A stretch of 52,768 bases of DNA from Sphaerochaetaceae bacterium. GTDB lineage: Bacteria > Spirochaetota > Spirochaetia > Sphaerochaetales > Sphaerochaetaceae. Made by a program: the position numbers and the translations under genes. The stretch is taken from assembly GCA_028532765.1 (NCBI GenBank), contig JAQQAR010000009.1, forward strand, positions 1-52,768, read 5' to 3'. Under the pieces are notes generated by a model. It worked only from the letters and a program-made list of their open reading frames with translations. It was not told the DNA's origin and did no database searches. Shown one piece after another: positions 43,730-52,683 of this stretch (positions within the stretch are counted from its first letter, which is position 1; each line of letters begins with the position of its first letter).

Positions 43730-45001
43730 ATGAAGACGAAAATAACGATAATTACAATGGTTGCATTGTTCATGATTGCGGCTCCTCTGCTTGCAGTGAG
43801 TGCATACGATCCTGATTCGAATGTTGTCTATGCCCAGGCAGCGGAACCCTTTGTGGGAACCAGTGTACGGGTATTGGGCATGGGTGGTGCAGGACTGGGA
43901 GTGAAGGGCTATCATGATAGCTTCCTCATCAACCCGGCAAACCTGACCAAGAGTGGATTTAAGTTCTCTCTCCCCTCGGTAACCGTTACCGCTTATAGTC
44001 CCAAGGCAATCTTGGAGAGTGGGGCAATTGAGGAATTTGAAGAGGGAACGGATGAGTCCATGATAAGTGGTGCCCAGAAGTTCTTGGCAACCATCAAGAA
44101 AGGATATGGAGATGTACTGACTACAGATGTTTCCACTACCTTGACGATTGGAAGCTTTGGATTGTCCTTGCAGGCTCAGGAACGCCTGATGTCCTATAAG
44201 ACCGGTGCTGATATGCTGAGTACCAATTTGATCGCTCAGGTAACCACAGCAGCTACAGCTGGCCTTGGGTTTAGGATTGGCATTGTACCTGATAAGATCA
44301 GCATCGACCTTGGTGTAACAGCCCAGGCTGTCTATAAGGCATACTATAAAGCACAGAGTGCCTCATCCATCACTGATATGATGGCTGATGATGATGCAGA
44401 TCCAGCAGTCAAGTTCATCAATGAAACTCCGATTGTTGCAGGGTATGCCCTTCCCATCTCTGCTGGAGTGAACGTAAATCTTCCAGCTGGTTTGAGATTG
44501 TCTGCAGCTGCAAAGAACTTCAATGGTAACTACACCATGAACACATACTATTCAGTCAATGACTGGGCTGAAGAGGTTCTTGGGGACAGAATCACTGATG
44601 ATCCTGACGGTTCAGGCGCCACCAATACCATCGAGGACGAGTGGACTATCGAGTCCGACTGGAGACTGGACGCAGGACTTACCTGGGCACCGAACATCGG
44701 CTCCCTGATCAGACCTATTCTTGCAGTCGATGTTGTCGATATCATGTCCATGAGTGGTTTGCAGGGTGATGACCTGACGCGGGCATTCTATGAGCAGACC
44801 CGCCTTGGAGCATCGGTTAGACTGTTGAGCATTCTTGATGTTCGTGGTGGTATCAGCCAGGGCTACAAGTCCATTGGTGCTGGATTCGATCTGTTGATCT
44901 TCCACATTGATGCTGCCTACTATGTACAGGAATATGGAGCGAGTATCGGTGACAAGCCAATCGATGCACTTTCACTGAGATTCTCACTCTTCTCTCGCTA
45001 G
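43730..45001 (+). CDS. Predicted outer-membrane beta-barrel protein
   Basis: This 423-residue protein has a signal peptide (cleavage near LLAVSA-Y). The mature N-terminus VRVLGMGGAGLGVKGYHDSFLINPANL resembles FadL/PorV/TraF-like barrels, where a G-M-G-G-A-G turn and N-P-A-x-L motif are common. The rest alternates short amphipathic strands (LTIGSFGLSLQAQER, FRIGIVPDKISIDLGV) and ends LRFSLFSR, with an aromatic close to the terminus as in barrels. The ligand is unknown. It is the second gene after the lipoprotein gene, with AGGAGGAG before ATG 43730, and a strong hairpin follows it. Confidence 0.75.
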   Translation: MKTKITIITMVALFMIAAPLLAVSAYDPDSNVVYAQAAEPFVGTSVRVLGMGGAGLGVKGYHDSFLINPANLTKSGFKFSLPSVTVTAYSPKAILESGAIEEFEEGTDESMISGAQKFLATIKKGYGDVLTTDVSTTLTIGSFGLSLQAQERLMSYKTGADMLSTNLIAQVTTAATAGLGFRIGIVPDKISIDLGVTAQAVYKAYYKAQSASSITDMMADDDADPAVKFINETPIVAGYALPISAGVNVNLPAGLRLSAAAKNFNGNYTMNTYYSVNDWAEEVLGDRITDDPDGSGATNTIEDEWTIESDWRLDAGLTWAPNIGSLIRPILAVDVVDIMSMSGLQGDDLTRAFYEQTRLGASVRLLSILDVRGGISQGYKSIGAGFDLLIFHIDAAYYVQEYGASIGDKPIDALSLRFSLFSR

Positions 45002-45021
45002 TGTCGTGCTTCTTACTCACG

Positions 45022-45050
45022 GAATGCCCTCCCTGGAAAGGAGGGCATTC
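45022..45050 (+). terminator. Hairpin after the outer-membrane protein gene
   Basis: GAATGCCCTCC (45022-45032) and GGAGGGCATTC (45040-45050) are perfect 11-bp arms around a 7-nt loop. The T-rich stretch follows only after about 14 bases, so it may act as a terminator or as a 3'-end stabilising hairpin. Confidence 0.7.
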
Positions 45051-45212
45051 GCGTGTCTTGGCGTTTTCTTTATTATTTATTCTGTTATTTTAATAACAAA
45101 CTGTAAGAAAATTTACAAAAAAGCTCTTTTAAACCTTTCCTTTGTTACAAAACTCATGATATAGTCTCCATACAATCACACTTCAGGGTTTTCACCCGTA
45201 TGAGAGGTCAAT

Positions 45213-46832
45213 ATGACAAGTTTTGGAATTTGGGGACTCATTCCTCCCGTTCTTACCATTACCCTTGCATTTATTACCAAGGATGTAATGGTTTCCCTGT
45301 TTCTTGGGATTTTTTCTGGTGCGTTGATCGTGGCAGGGGGGAATCCTCTGGTAGCAATCATCAATCTTACCGACATGATCGCCGGTTCCCTCAATGATGG
45401 ATGGAACATTCGAATCTTCCTTTTCTGTGCCTTGCTTGGAGGCATGGTAGGTATGCTCAGTAAGACAGGATCAGCTCATGCCTTCGGGCGTTGGGCAGCA
45501 GATAAGCTGCATACCGAGAAGACCAGCCTCTTGATGACTTGGTTCTGTGGTCTGTTGATCTTCATTGATGACTACTTCAATAGCCTTGCAGTAGGAACGG
45601 TTATGCGTCCTATTACGGACAAGAACAAGATTTCCCGTGCACAGCTTGCATATGTTCTGGACTCCACAGCAGCTCCTGTATGTATCCTTGTTCCCATCTC
45701 AAGTTGGGTTATCACCGTCATGTCCATTGTGAAAGGATCTGAAGGATTTGACACTTTGGGAGTCAGTGAATTTTCCTTCTTTATCCGGTCAGTTCCCTAT
45801 AACCTGTATGCACTTCTTACCATCATCATGGTATTGGTCATCATCCTGAGCGGAAGGAACTTTGGTCCTATGGCTAGGAGCATTGCCTATGCCAAGGAAA
45901 CTGGTAACCTGTACAACGAGACCTATGGTCCGGCTCCAGGTGAGATCGACATCGATGGGGATGTGAATGCTGCCAAGGCAAAGCCTCTGGATATGCTCTT
46001 CCCGATTATTGTTCTCATTGTTTCAGCGGTTATCCTGTTCCCTGTCACTACCTACCTCTCATCCATAGATGGGGAGACCATTACCAGTGTCGGTGCTGCA
46101 GCTGCTTCCATGTCTCTCGGTGATGCTTTCAACAATACCGATGCCTCAATGGCACTGTTCTATGCTGTTATCTTTACCTTGGTGATTACGTACATCTACT
46201 ACACTGCTCGTAAGCTCTTTACGATCAAGGGAGCGAGTGAGGCTATTACTGATGGCATCAAGAGTATGGTTCCCGCCCTTATCATTCTTACCATGGCATG
46301 GACCATTGGTGGGGTTATCAAGAACAGTCCTGCTGATGGTGGCCTTGGATTGGCTTCCTACCTCAGTGATGTTGTTGTCGGTGGTGGATTCCCGATTGCT
46401 CTTGTTCCTGTTATTGCCTTTGTGCTCTCTGCTTTGATTGCCTTCTCAACTGGTACAAGCTGGGGAACCTTTGCCATCATGATCCCCATCGTTATGCCTA
46501 TCGCTGTCGGTCTTGCCCAGGCAAAGGGCCTTGCAGACGCAGGTTTGCTCAATGCAGCTATGATCAGCGTGAGTGCAGTACTCGGTGGATCAGTCTTTGG
46601 TGACCATGCCTCCCCGATCAGTGATACAACTATCTTGAGTTCCACTGGAGCTGGGTGTCCACACCTTGAGCACGTTGCAACCCAGATGCCTTACGCAATA
46701 ACCTCTGCAGGCTGTGCTATGATTGGGTTTGTTGTAGGTGGAATCTTCCTGAATGTTCTGGCAGCTTGGATTGTCACCTTGGCTGTTTTTGCAGCAGCCA
46801 TGATCTTCCTTCCCAAAATCCTGAACAAGTAA
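45213..46832 (+). CDS. NhaC-family Na+/H+ antiporter
   Basis: This membrane antiporter of 539 residues has about twelve or more helices. Family patterns include GSAHAFGRWAADKL, the conserved intramembrane acidic cluster FIDDYFNSLAVGTVMRPITD, LDSTAAPVCILVPISSWV, the discontinuous-helix block FSTGTSWGTFAIMIPIVMP, and GGSVFGDHASPISDTTILSSTGAGC. These fit NhaC and related amino-acid/proton antiporters (MleN, ArcD2 types), so Na+/H+ exchange is the default rather than a certain call. The start is ATG 45213 after GAGAGG. It is flanked by hairpins on both sides, so it is monocistronic. Confidence 0.88.
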   Translation: MTSFGIWGLIPPVLTITLAFITKDVMVSLFLGIFSGALIVAGGNPLVAIINLTDMIAGSLNDGWNIRIFLFCALLGGMVGMLSKTGSAHAFGRWAADKLHTEKTSLLMTWFCGLLIFIDDYFNSLAVGTVMRPITDKNKISRAQLAYVLDSTAAPVCILVPISSWVITVMSIVKGSEGFDTLGVSEFSFFIRSVPYNLYALLTIIMVLVIILSGRNFGPMARSIAYAKETGNLYNETYGPAPGEIDIDGDVNAAKAKPLDMLFPIIVLIVSAVILFPVTTYLSSIDGETITSVGAAAASMSLGDAFNNTDASMALFYAVIFTLVITYIYYTARKLFTIKGASEAITDGIKSMVPALIILTMAWTIGGVIKNSPADGGLGLASYLSDVVVGGGFPIALVPVIAFVLSALIAFSTGTSWGTFAIMIPIVMPIAVGLAQAKGLADAGLLNAAMISVSAVLGGSVFGDHASPISDTTILSSTGAGCPHLEHVATQMPYAITSAGCAMIGFVVGGIFLNVLAAWIVTLAVFAAAMIFLPKILNK

Positions 46833-46850
46833 TCTACAATTCACTACCAA

Positions 46851-46878
46851 GTAGGCCCGCCTAGCAAGGTGGGCTTAC
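46851..46878 (+). terminator. Hairpin terminator after the antiporter gene
   Basis: GTAGGCCCGCC (46851-46861) and GGTGGGCTTAC (46868-46878) form an 11-bp stem with two G-U pairs around TAGCAA, 18 bp after the stop. Only a weak T-rich tail follows. Confidence 0.65.
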
Positions 46879-46924
46879 TTGCTCTATGAGGCCAAGCGAA
46901 CTATACTTTGGCTTGGAGGCTGAT

Positions 46925-48136
46925 ATGGACATTGTACAAATAAAAGGACATATCAAGGAGTATGACTGGGGAAACACCTCATTCATTCCTGCGCTGTTGG
47001 GTGTTCCAGAGGATGGAAAAGCCAAGGCAGAGCTTTGGTTTGGTACCCATCCCTCTGGGGATGCAATCGTGATGGAAACAAACCAGAATCTTTCCTCCTT
47101 CCTGAAAGGGGACAGTGAGCATTGGTTCGGAGAGGACCACGTTGAATCCTTTGGGGATGAGTTGCCACTCCTATTCAAGGTTCTGGCAATTGAGAAACCC
47201 CTCTCCATTCAGGTTCACCCTGATAAGCTTCAGGCTAAGGCAGGGTGGGAGTGGGAAGAAATTATCCGTAAGCGACTTCCCCAGGAACTCTGGAACTACA
47301 AAGACCCCAATCGTAAGGCGGAAGTCATCTATGCACTTACCCCGATTACCGCAATGTGTGGATTTCGTCCCCTGGGTCAAATCATACCCATACTGAAGCT
47401 TTTGTTGCCTAAGGCATATGAGAACCATTTCTCTTATCTGGATGAATCAGGGGTTGATGATGATGAGAAGCTTGCCCGGTTGTTCAAGCAACTGTACACC
47501 ATGAACAAGGAAACGTTGTCTTCGCTGATTGATGAATATATCGCTTCCTTGAAAGCACATGAAGAGTTGCCCACCAGTACCGCTGATGGACGTTTTCTTG
47601 AGAGCAAGGGGATCGTTCTTGCAAGCTATGTTACCTATCCCCATGACCCAGGACTATTTTGCCCATTCTTGCTGAACGTTAAACATCTTGAAAAGGGAGA
47701 AGCCCTCTATCTTGCACCAGGGACCTTGCATGCCTATGTTATGGGCAATGGCATTGAGCTAATGAGTGCATCGGACAATGTGCTTCGCGGAGGACTTACC
47801 AACAAGAAGGTAGATGTCAAGGAATTGATGAAGGTCACAGAGATAAAGGGAAAAGAGGTAGAGAAGGTGCAGATGTTGCGTGGGACCTCAGGGCGAATGC
47901 ATCTTCTCACTCCTACCGAGGAGTTCCACTTGATGGTCCTGTCCAGTGGAACCTATGAGATTACTGACCGTAGGAGTATCGAGTTACTGTTTGTTGGTGA
48001 GGGAAGTGCCCAGTTTATCTCTGAGAAGGAGAAGCGGCCCCTGCAGAAAGGTAGTTGTCATGTGGTAGCAGCCTCTCTTGGCTCCTATACCCTGCAAGTG
48101 GAGGGAATGCTGTTTATTGCTGATGTTCCCAGATGA
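46925..48136 (+). CDS. manA: Mannose-6-phosphate isomerase, class I
   Basis: ManA interconverts mannose-6-phosphate and fructose-6-phosphate, feeding mannose into glycolysis or supplying mannose for surface glycans. The 403-residue protein is a zinc cupin: QIKGHIKEYDWGNTSFIP at the start, ELWFGTHPSG, LLFKVLAIEKPLSIQVHPDK (zinc ligands in QVHPD) and LAPGTLHAYVMGNGIELMSASDNVLRGGLTNKKVD, the class I signature. The longest ORF begins at 46886. ATG 46925 is preferred because GGAGG lies five bases upstream and the family begins near this point. Confidence 0.94.
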   Translation: MDIVQIKGHIKEYDWGNTSFIPALLGVPEDGKAKAELWFGTHPSGDAIVMETNQNLSSFLKGDSEHWFGEDHVESFGDELPLLFKVLAIEKPLSIQVHPDKLQAKAGWEWEEIIRKRLPQELWNYKDPNRKAEVIYALTPITAMCGFRPLGQIIPILKLLLPKAYENHFSYLDESGVDDDEKLARLFKQLYTMNKETLSSLIDEYIASLKAHEELPTSTADGRFLESKGIVLASYVTYPHDPGLFCPFLLNVKHLEKGEALYLAPGTLHAYVMGNGIELMSASDNVLRGGLTNKKVDVKELMKVTEIKGKEVEKVQMLRGTSGRMHLLTPTEEFHLMVLSSGTYEITDRRSIELLFVGEGSAQFISEKEKRPLQKGSCHVVAASLGSYTLQVEGMLFIADVPR

Positions 48137-48159
48137 CGGAATATTTCGGTTTTTTTGGG

Positions 48160-48195
48160 TTGGAATGAGTATCTGAGCAGTGATATAGTACAAAT
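48160..48195 (+). promoter_or_regulatory. Candidate promoter of the cysteine desulfidase-like gene
   Basis: TTGGAA (48160-48165) and TATAGT (48184-48189) are 18 bp apart. The start codon lies only 6 bp past the -10 element and lacks a Shine-Dalgarno sequence, so transcription should begin at or next to the ATG. The same layout is seen at mnmE. Confidence 0.5.
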
Positions 48196-49470
48196 ATGGA
48201 TAAATACCTCAAAATATTGCGAAAAGAGTTGCGTCCCGCAATGGGATGCACTGAACCCGCAGCCTCAGCTCTCGCTGGTGCAAAGGCTGCGGAACTATTA
48301 GGACAGGTACCTACCTCCTTGGAGATTTGTACCAGTCGAGACATGGTCAAGAATGCAATGGGTGTGGGTATCCCTAACTGCTCCCTGAAGGGGATTCAAG
48401 CAGCAGTGGCTCTTGGAGCAAGTGGGGGAGACAGTGAGAAGGGGTTGAGTATTCTCAGCAGCCTTAGCGAGGAGCAAATAGAGAAGTCTTCAGCAATTCC
48501 AGTCTCTCTTGTTATTGAAAGCGGTGTCCCTTCTCTGTATATCAAGGTTACTGCAAAAGCGGGAGATGATGTTGCCATTGCCACTATCAGTGGGGAGCAT
48601 GACCGGTTCAGTTGCCTGCAGCATAATACTTCTGTTTTACGCGAACTGGCAGTTGATGCCTGTGGTACAGAACTGGAAGTGGAGGATATGCAATTTCTCG
48701 GTTCTGCAAGTCTTGCTGATCTACTCACTTGGGTGAAGCAGGCACCCCAGGAGGCAATCGACCTGGTTCTGGATGCAAAGGAGACCAACATCGCCATTGC
48801 ACGACATGCTCTCGATGAGGAGTATGGCCTTTCTGTGGGGAGGATTGCTGCTGAGCCGATTGGGAAAGAACCAAGCAGCCTATCAGAGGCGTTCAGCTTG
48901 GGCTCAGCGATGGCTGCAGCTGCCAGTGACGCAAGAATGGCTGGATGCCCCTTGCCGGTGATTATCAACAGTGGTAGTGGGAACCAGGGTATCACCTTGA
49001 CCGTACCTATAGCGGTAGTTGCAGCATATTTAAAGAAAGATGATGAACAGCTTGGAAGGGCTTTATTGCTTAGTCAGCTGATAGGATTGGGTTTGACTGC
49101 CAGGAAAGACCGGCTAAGTGCTCTCTGTGGTGCCTTCACAGCCTCCATTGGGACGGCTTGTGGATTGGTGTATTTGCTGGGAGGAAACCTGGAAGAGATG
49201 GACCGTGCCTTCAACACCATGGTCGGAAATCTTACTGGGATTATCTGTGATGGGGCCAAGTCCACCTGTGCCCTGAAGATCTATAGTTGTGTGGAAGCGG
49301 CAAACCTTGCCTGCAAACTTGCATTCCGCGGTCTTTCCCCAGGAAGTGAGAGCGGAATCGTTGGAAAGTCGAGTATGGAGAGTATGGATTTTCTCTCCAG
49401 GATCAGTCATGAAGGGATGGAGGAAACAGACAAAACGATTCTCTCCATCATGTTGGGAAAACAATTGTGA
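48196..49470 (+). CDS. L-cysteine desulfidase-like protein (UPF0597; CdsB/CyuA/YhaM family)
   Basis: The family includes the archaeal L-cysteine desulfidase and E. coli CyuA (YhaM), 4Fe-4S enzymes that convert cysteine to pyruvate, ammonia and sulfide. They are related to iron-sulfur serine dehydratase alpha subunits. The 424-residue protein has the N-terminal MGCTEPAA block (C18, a probable cluster ligand), INSGSGNQGI, and GIICDGAKSTCALK, whose two Cys fit the other cluster positions. Whether cysteine or another beta-substituted amino acid is the true substrate is unknown. No ribosome site is visible before ATG 48196. The exonuclease gene overlaps its stop by 4 bp. Confidence 0.85.
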   Translation: MDKYLKILRKELRPAMGCTEPAASALAGAKAAELLGQVPTSLEICTSRDMVKNAMGVGIPNCSLKGIQAAVALGASGGDSEKGLSILSSLSEEQIEKSSAIPVSLVIESGVPSLYIKVTAKAGDDVAIATISGEHDRFSCLQHNTSVLRELAVDACGTELEVEDMQFLGSASLADLLTWVKQAPQEAIDLVLDAKETNIAIARHALDEEYGLSVGRIAAEPIGKEPSSLSEAFSLGSAMAAAASDARMAGCPLPVIINSGSGNQGITLTVPIAVVAAYLKKDDEQLGRALLLSQLIGLGLTARKDRLSALCGAFTASIGTACGLVYLLGGNLEEMDRAFNTMVGNLTGIICDGAKSTCALKIYSCVEAANLACKLAFRGLSPGSESGIVGKSSMESMDFLSRISHEGMEETDKTILSIMLGKQL

Positions 49471-50060
49471 ACTATGTAGCATTAGATTTCGAGACGGCGA
49501 ATAGTTACCCCGGCGGTGCTTGTTCAGTAGCACTTGCACGGTTCGATGAAGAAGGCACCCTGCTTGAGACGTATTACACATTGATCCGTCCCAAGCATCC
49601 GTATTTTGATCCAGGGATGACAGCAGTGCATAAACTCTCCAGTGATGAGTGTCTTGCTGCCCCTGAATTCGACAAGATCTGGGAACAGATGCGTTCATTC
49701 ATCGGTCGTGATATCCTGGTTGCCCATAATGCAGTCTTTGACATGGGTGTGATGAAAGCTGCATTTGAAGCATATGACCTGGAGGCTAGGGAGATGAGCT
49801 ACCTATGCACCCTGACCATTGCTCGAAAGCTCTGGCCCAAGATGCACAGTTATAAACTCTCCTATCTGGTTGATTACTTCGATATGGAGTATCAGGCTCA
49901 CTATGCCCTTGATGATGCAATCATGTGTGGGAAGATCATGTATCGGCTCTGCCAAGGGCATTTGAATGAGCTGCTCGATCTTCGCCGGTTTCTGATCACC
50001 AAGGGTATTGAGCCGAAGGTTATTGAGCACCAGAGAAAAGACGCAGATTTTTTCCTATAA
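49467..50060 (+). CDS. DEDDh-family 3'-5' exonuclease (DNA polymerase III epsilon-like)
   Basis: The 197-residue protein is a stand-alone DnaQ-like exonuclease. The catalytic acidic residues are visible: D7 and E9 in ALDFET, D92 in AHNAVFD, and the H-x-A-x-x-D site in HYALDDA, the last giving the DEDDh type. Such proteins proofread, trim RNA or DNA ends, or degrade single strands; the particular role is unclear. The start is GTG 49467, overlapping the preceding stop (GTGA), which implies translational coupling. Its last 41 bp overlap the convergent PAP2 phosphatase gene. Confidence 0.88.
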   Translation: MNYVALDFETANSYPGGACSVALARFDEEGTLLETYYTLIRPKHPYFDPGMTAVHKLSSDECLAAPEFDKIWEQMRSFIGRDILVAHNAVFDMGVMKAAFEAYDLEAREMSYLCTLTIARKLWPKMHSYKLSYLVDYFDMEYQAHYALDDAIMCGKIMYRLCQGHLNELLDLRRFLITKGIEPKVIEHQRKDADFFL

Positions 50061-50919
50061 GAGGATAAAGGCCGGTTGCCCAGAGTCCTACGAGGCTGTA
50101 TCGCACAAAGCCTCCAATTGCATACATTGACTCTGGGATGATTACCTTGGAGCCCATGATCAGAAGCACAACAACCAAGCCGATAAGATAGCGGCCAATC
50201 TTCTTTCCTAATGTTCCTTCGGTCAAGAATTGGACCTTTTTATTCTCAAGGGCGAAGCCAAGATAGCCTCCACCACCGAGAGCGAGGATCTTCATCAGGT
50301 CATTGAATGCCGTTTCATCAGCAGAAAAGAAATTGAGCAGGATACTGATTACCGCTCCGCTTATGGCAAAGATGGTTCCTAGGATGATCAGGTATCTCAT
50401 ACGTCGCTTCTCATCATCATAGATGAAGTCCAGATAATGGTAGAAGGCAAAGCTGATGGAAACACCTAGTAAGAGTCCGGCGAATACGTCGATCGGCCAG
50501 TGCACCCCCAGGTAAAGCCTGCTCAAACCTACCAGTGTCATCATGATTGCACAGAAGATGCTGAGCTTTCGCTTTCGAAAGGTAAGTGCCAAGGCAGTAT
50601 AGAAGGCCGCCCCGGTCGTCGTATGTCCGCTGGGGAAGGAGTAGCCGGTTGCGGTCTCCAGTCGTTTCCCTTGGATTGACTCCAATACCTGAAATGGTCG
50701 GGGTGCTCTGACTGTAGCTTTCAGGATGCCCATGGTTAAGACCGAGAGCAGTACTGATGAGTAGAGACCGAATCCCTTCTTCTTGTCATGATTCCAGAAG
50801 ATATAGAGGATAACGGCAATGACGAAGGTCTGCTCACCCAAGAGTGAGGCGAGGTTGCCCAGGAAGTCGAGAACTGGATTCTCAATATTCAAAAAGAACA
50901 GCATGATGGATTCTTGCAT
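50020..50919 (-). CDS. PAP2-superfamily membrane phosphatase
   Basis: This 299-residue membrane protein has about eight helices. The three phosphatase motifs are visible: K-x6-RP as KATVRAPRP, PSGH as SFPSGHTTTGA, and SR-x5-H-x3-D as GLSRLYLGVHWPIDV. These form the catalytic His/His/Asp site on the outer face. Likely substrates are phosphatidate, phosphatidylglycerol phosphate or undecaprenyl pyrophosphate. The segment after the third motif (about residues 165-299) adds further helices, longer than a minimal PAP2 core. The start is ATG at 50919 after AAGGAGA. Confidence 0.9.
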   Translation of the reverse strand: MQESIMLFFLNIENPVLDFLGNLASLLGEQTFVIAVILYIFWNHDKKKGFGLYSSVLLSVLTMGILKATVRAPRPFQVLESIQGKRLETATGYSFPSGHTTTGAAFYTALALTFRKRKLSIFCAIMMTLVGLSRLYLGVHWPIDVFAGLLLGVSISFAFYHYLDFIYDDEKRRMRYLIILGTIFAISGAVISILLNFFSADETAFNDLMKILALGGGGYLGFALENKKVQFLTEGTLGKKIGRYLIGLVVVLLIMGSKVIIPESMYAIGGFVRYSLVGLWATGLYPLIGKNLRLFSGAQ

Positions 50920-51000
50920 GGGTATCTTCTCCTTGCGGGAAGTATACGCAAGGGTTTCTCAATTGGCAACAGCGTAGCATGTGTCAACCGTAAGGGAAAA
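50920..51000. other. Short intergenic region between the PAP2 gene and the insertion sequence
   Basis: It contains the ribosome site of the PAP2 gene and presumably its promoter on the - strand. No gene or clear hexamer pair was recognised. Confidence 0.3.
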
Positions 51001-51090
51001 TGTCATCTGAGAAAGTTATTGTGAAATGACAGGATTCTTGGAAAAATTCCAGGGGTATGAGTATTGTGAGGCAGCATAAGGCCAATGTTT

Positions 51091-51120
51091 TGGGCAGGAT
51101 TTGTAATGCCTGCCCATTTT
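51091..51120 (+). terminator. Hairpin at the 3' side of the insertion sequence
   Basis: TGGGCAGG (51091-51098) and CCTGCCCA (51109-51116) are perfect 8-bp arms followed by TTTT on the + strand. It could stop outside transcription from entering the element antisense to the transposase. Confidence 0.45.
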
Positions 51121-51213
51121 CATGCCTTGGGGACTGGTCCCTGGGCATGGGAAACCGGCATCACCATCGCGGGATGCTGGGAATCATGGGTTCTCGTTGT
51201 CCTGGGGAGAATA

Positions 51214-52659
51214 CTAAGCGTATTGGGTTTCGTAGGGACTCTTGTAGCAGGGTTCCAGGCTTTTCATCAGTGCGTCGCTGCGCTTGAACTGCATCTGCCT
51301 CTTGAAGCTCCAGGGGTGGCTGTCAGGCATCTTGGGCCGGGGAGCCCTGGCCTTCCTCGGCTTTTCCTGCTCAGGGTCCACCTGGGGGGAGAATGCGTAC
51401 CGGTCTGGTATTCGTTGCAATGCATAGCATTGTTCCTTCCTGGTTGCATACAGGGCCCCGTCAAGCAGGCGGGCGACGGTGACCTTCGCATGGTAGGGAA
51501 GCGCAATGCGCCTGCCTGTGTGGTCCACCAGTGCATAGAACCTGTTGTCCATCTGGATGGAGCTGCCCTTGTTCACGCTGCGCTCGCACAACACCGCCAG
51601 GATGGTGCGAATCTTCTCACTGGAGCATTCCACGAACACCGAGTCGATCTTCCTCCAGCGACCCTCCATATAATCGGTGGCATAGCCGAACAATTCGTTG
51701 AAATAGGGCATGAAGGACTGCTGCAGGTACTCGTTTGCCTGCTCCAGGTTGTGGATGCCCTCCATGGTGAAACGGAAGGGCAGCATGCCCTGCAGGGTCT
51801 GGTTTGCACGTTCCACCTTCGGCTTGAAGTCCGGGTCCGAGTTGCACCGCAGCTCAACGCCCAGCTGGGAGCAGGCATAGGCGAACTGGGTCATGGTATC
51901 CTTGGCAGGGTCCGCCTCACCCTTCTTGTTGTACACGAACACCGTGCGCCTGTCGGTCCGGATGGAGAGGGGGATGCCGTAGGTGCCAAGTACTTGCTCC
52001 ATCAGCTTGTAGTAGCCGTGCAGCGTCTCCTCGGCCTCCAGCCACAGGCCGAGCAGGAACCCCGAGGCGTCATCGATGCAGACATGCAGGGTGCACTTCC
52101 CCAGTCCCTTGATCCAGACGTAGGAGGATGCATCCATCTCCAGGCGCTCCCCGAAGTACTTGCTCCTGGGCTTGGTCGGGTGGACCCATACCCCGCTCAG
52201 GTCTTCCGCCTCAAGGGCCGAGAGCACCTGGGCGCGCTGCCGGTCCAGCTCCTGTTCCTGCTCCCGCATCCATCTGAGGAGCTTCTTCAGTTTCTTGCGT
52301 GTCTTCTTCTTGCACTTCACCGAGAGGATGCCTTCACCAAACATCCTCTTGCGCAGGCAGGAAGAGGATATGGAGATGCCCTGGTATTCATCCAGGAGCC
52401 TGGCCAGTTCCGTGAAGTTGCATCCTGAGAGGTCGTGCTCCTCTATGAACGCGATGATCGCATCCAGGTCGACCTTGTTGGACGGGGCCTTTCCCTTGTT
52501 GCCATGCTCGAAGCATTCCTCGCCCCGTTCACGGTATTCCTTCATTTTCCTCTGCACGGTCCTGAGCGATACATTGAGTCTCGCCGAGGCCCTGAACCTG
52601 TTGATCTTGCCTTCTACCGCTTCCTGTACCACTTGCCTTGCATGCGCATCCCATACCAT
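51214..52659 (-). CDS. ISNCY-family transposase (DDE)
   Basis: The 481-residue protein starts with a helix-turn-helix (RASARLNVSLRTVQRKMKEYRERG) and a second DNA-binding region with HGNKGKAPSNK. The rve-type integrase core has candidate DDE residues in LEMDASSYVW, IRTDRRTVF and DFKPKVERANQTLQ. The D-x-S-x-x-x-W and H-G-x-Y pattern (ETLHGYYKL) matches ISNCY/IS1202-like transposases. The frame is intact, so the element may be active. Codon use is GC-rich relative to neighbours. The start is ATG at 52659; its AGGTGG ribosome site lies within a CCACC/GGTGG hairpin. Confidence 0.9.
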   Translation of the reverse strand: MVWDAHARQVVQEAVEGKINRFRASARLNVSLRTVQRKMKEYRERGEECFEHGNKGKAPSNKVDLDAIIAFIEEHDLSGCNFTELARLLDEYQGISISSSCLRKRMFGEGILSVKCKKKTRKKLKKLLRWMREQEQELDRQRAQVLSALEAEDLSGVWVHPTKPRSKYFGERLEMDASSYVWIKGLGKCTLHVCIDDASGFLLGLWLEAEETLHGYYKLMEQVLGTYGIPLSIRTDRRTVFVYNKKGEADPAKDTMTQFAYACSQLGVELRCNSDPDFKPKVERANQTLQGMLPFRFTMEGIHNLEQANEYLQQSFMPYFNELFGYATDYMEGRWRKIDSVFVECSSEKIRTILAVLCERSVNKGSSIQMDNRFYALVDHTGRRIALPYHAKVTVARLLDGALYATRKEQCYALQRIPDRYAFSPQVDPEQEKPRKARAPRPKMPDSHPWSFKRQMQFKRSDALMKSLEPCYKSPYETQYA

Positions 52660-52683
52660 ACTGTAACCACCTGTAATTGGGTG

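Noticed and set aside
51085..52428. 447-codon frame on the + strand opposite the transposase gene
   Set aside because: High GC produces long antisense frames; the composition (His, Gln, Val and Gly-rich) is atypical and no motif is present.
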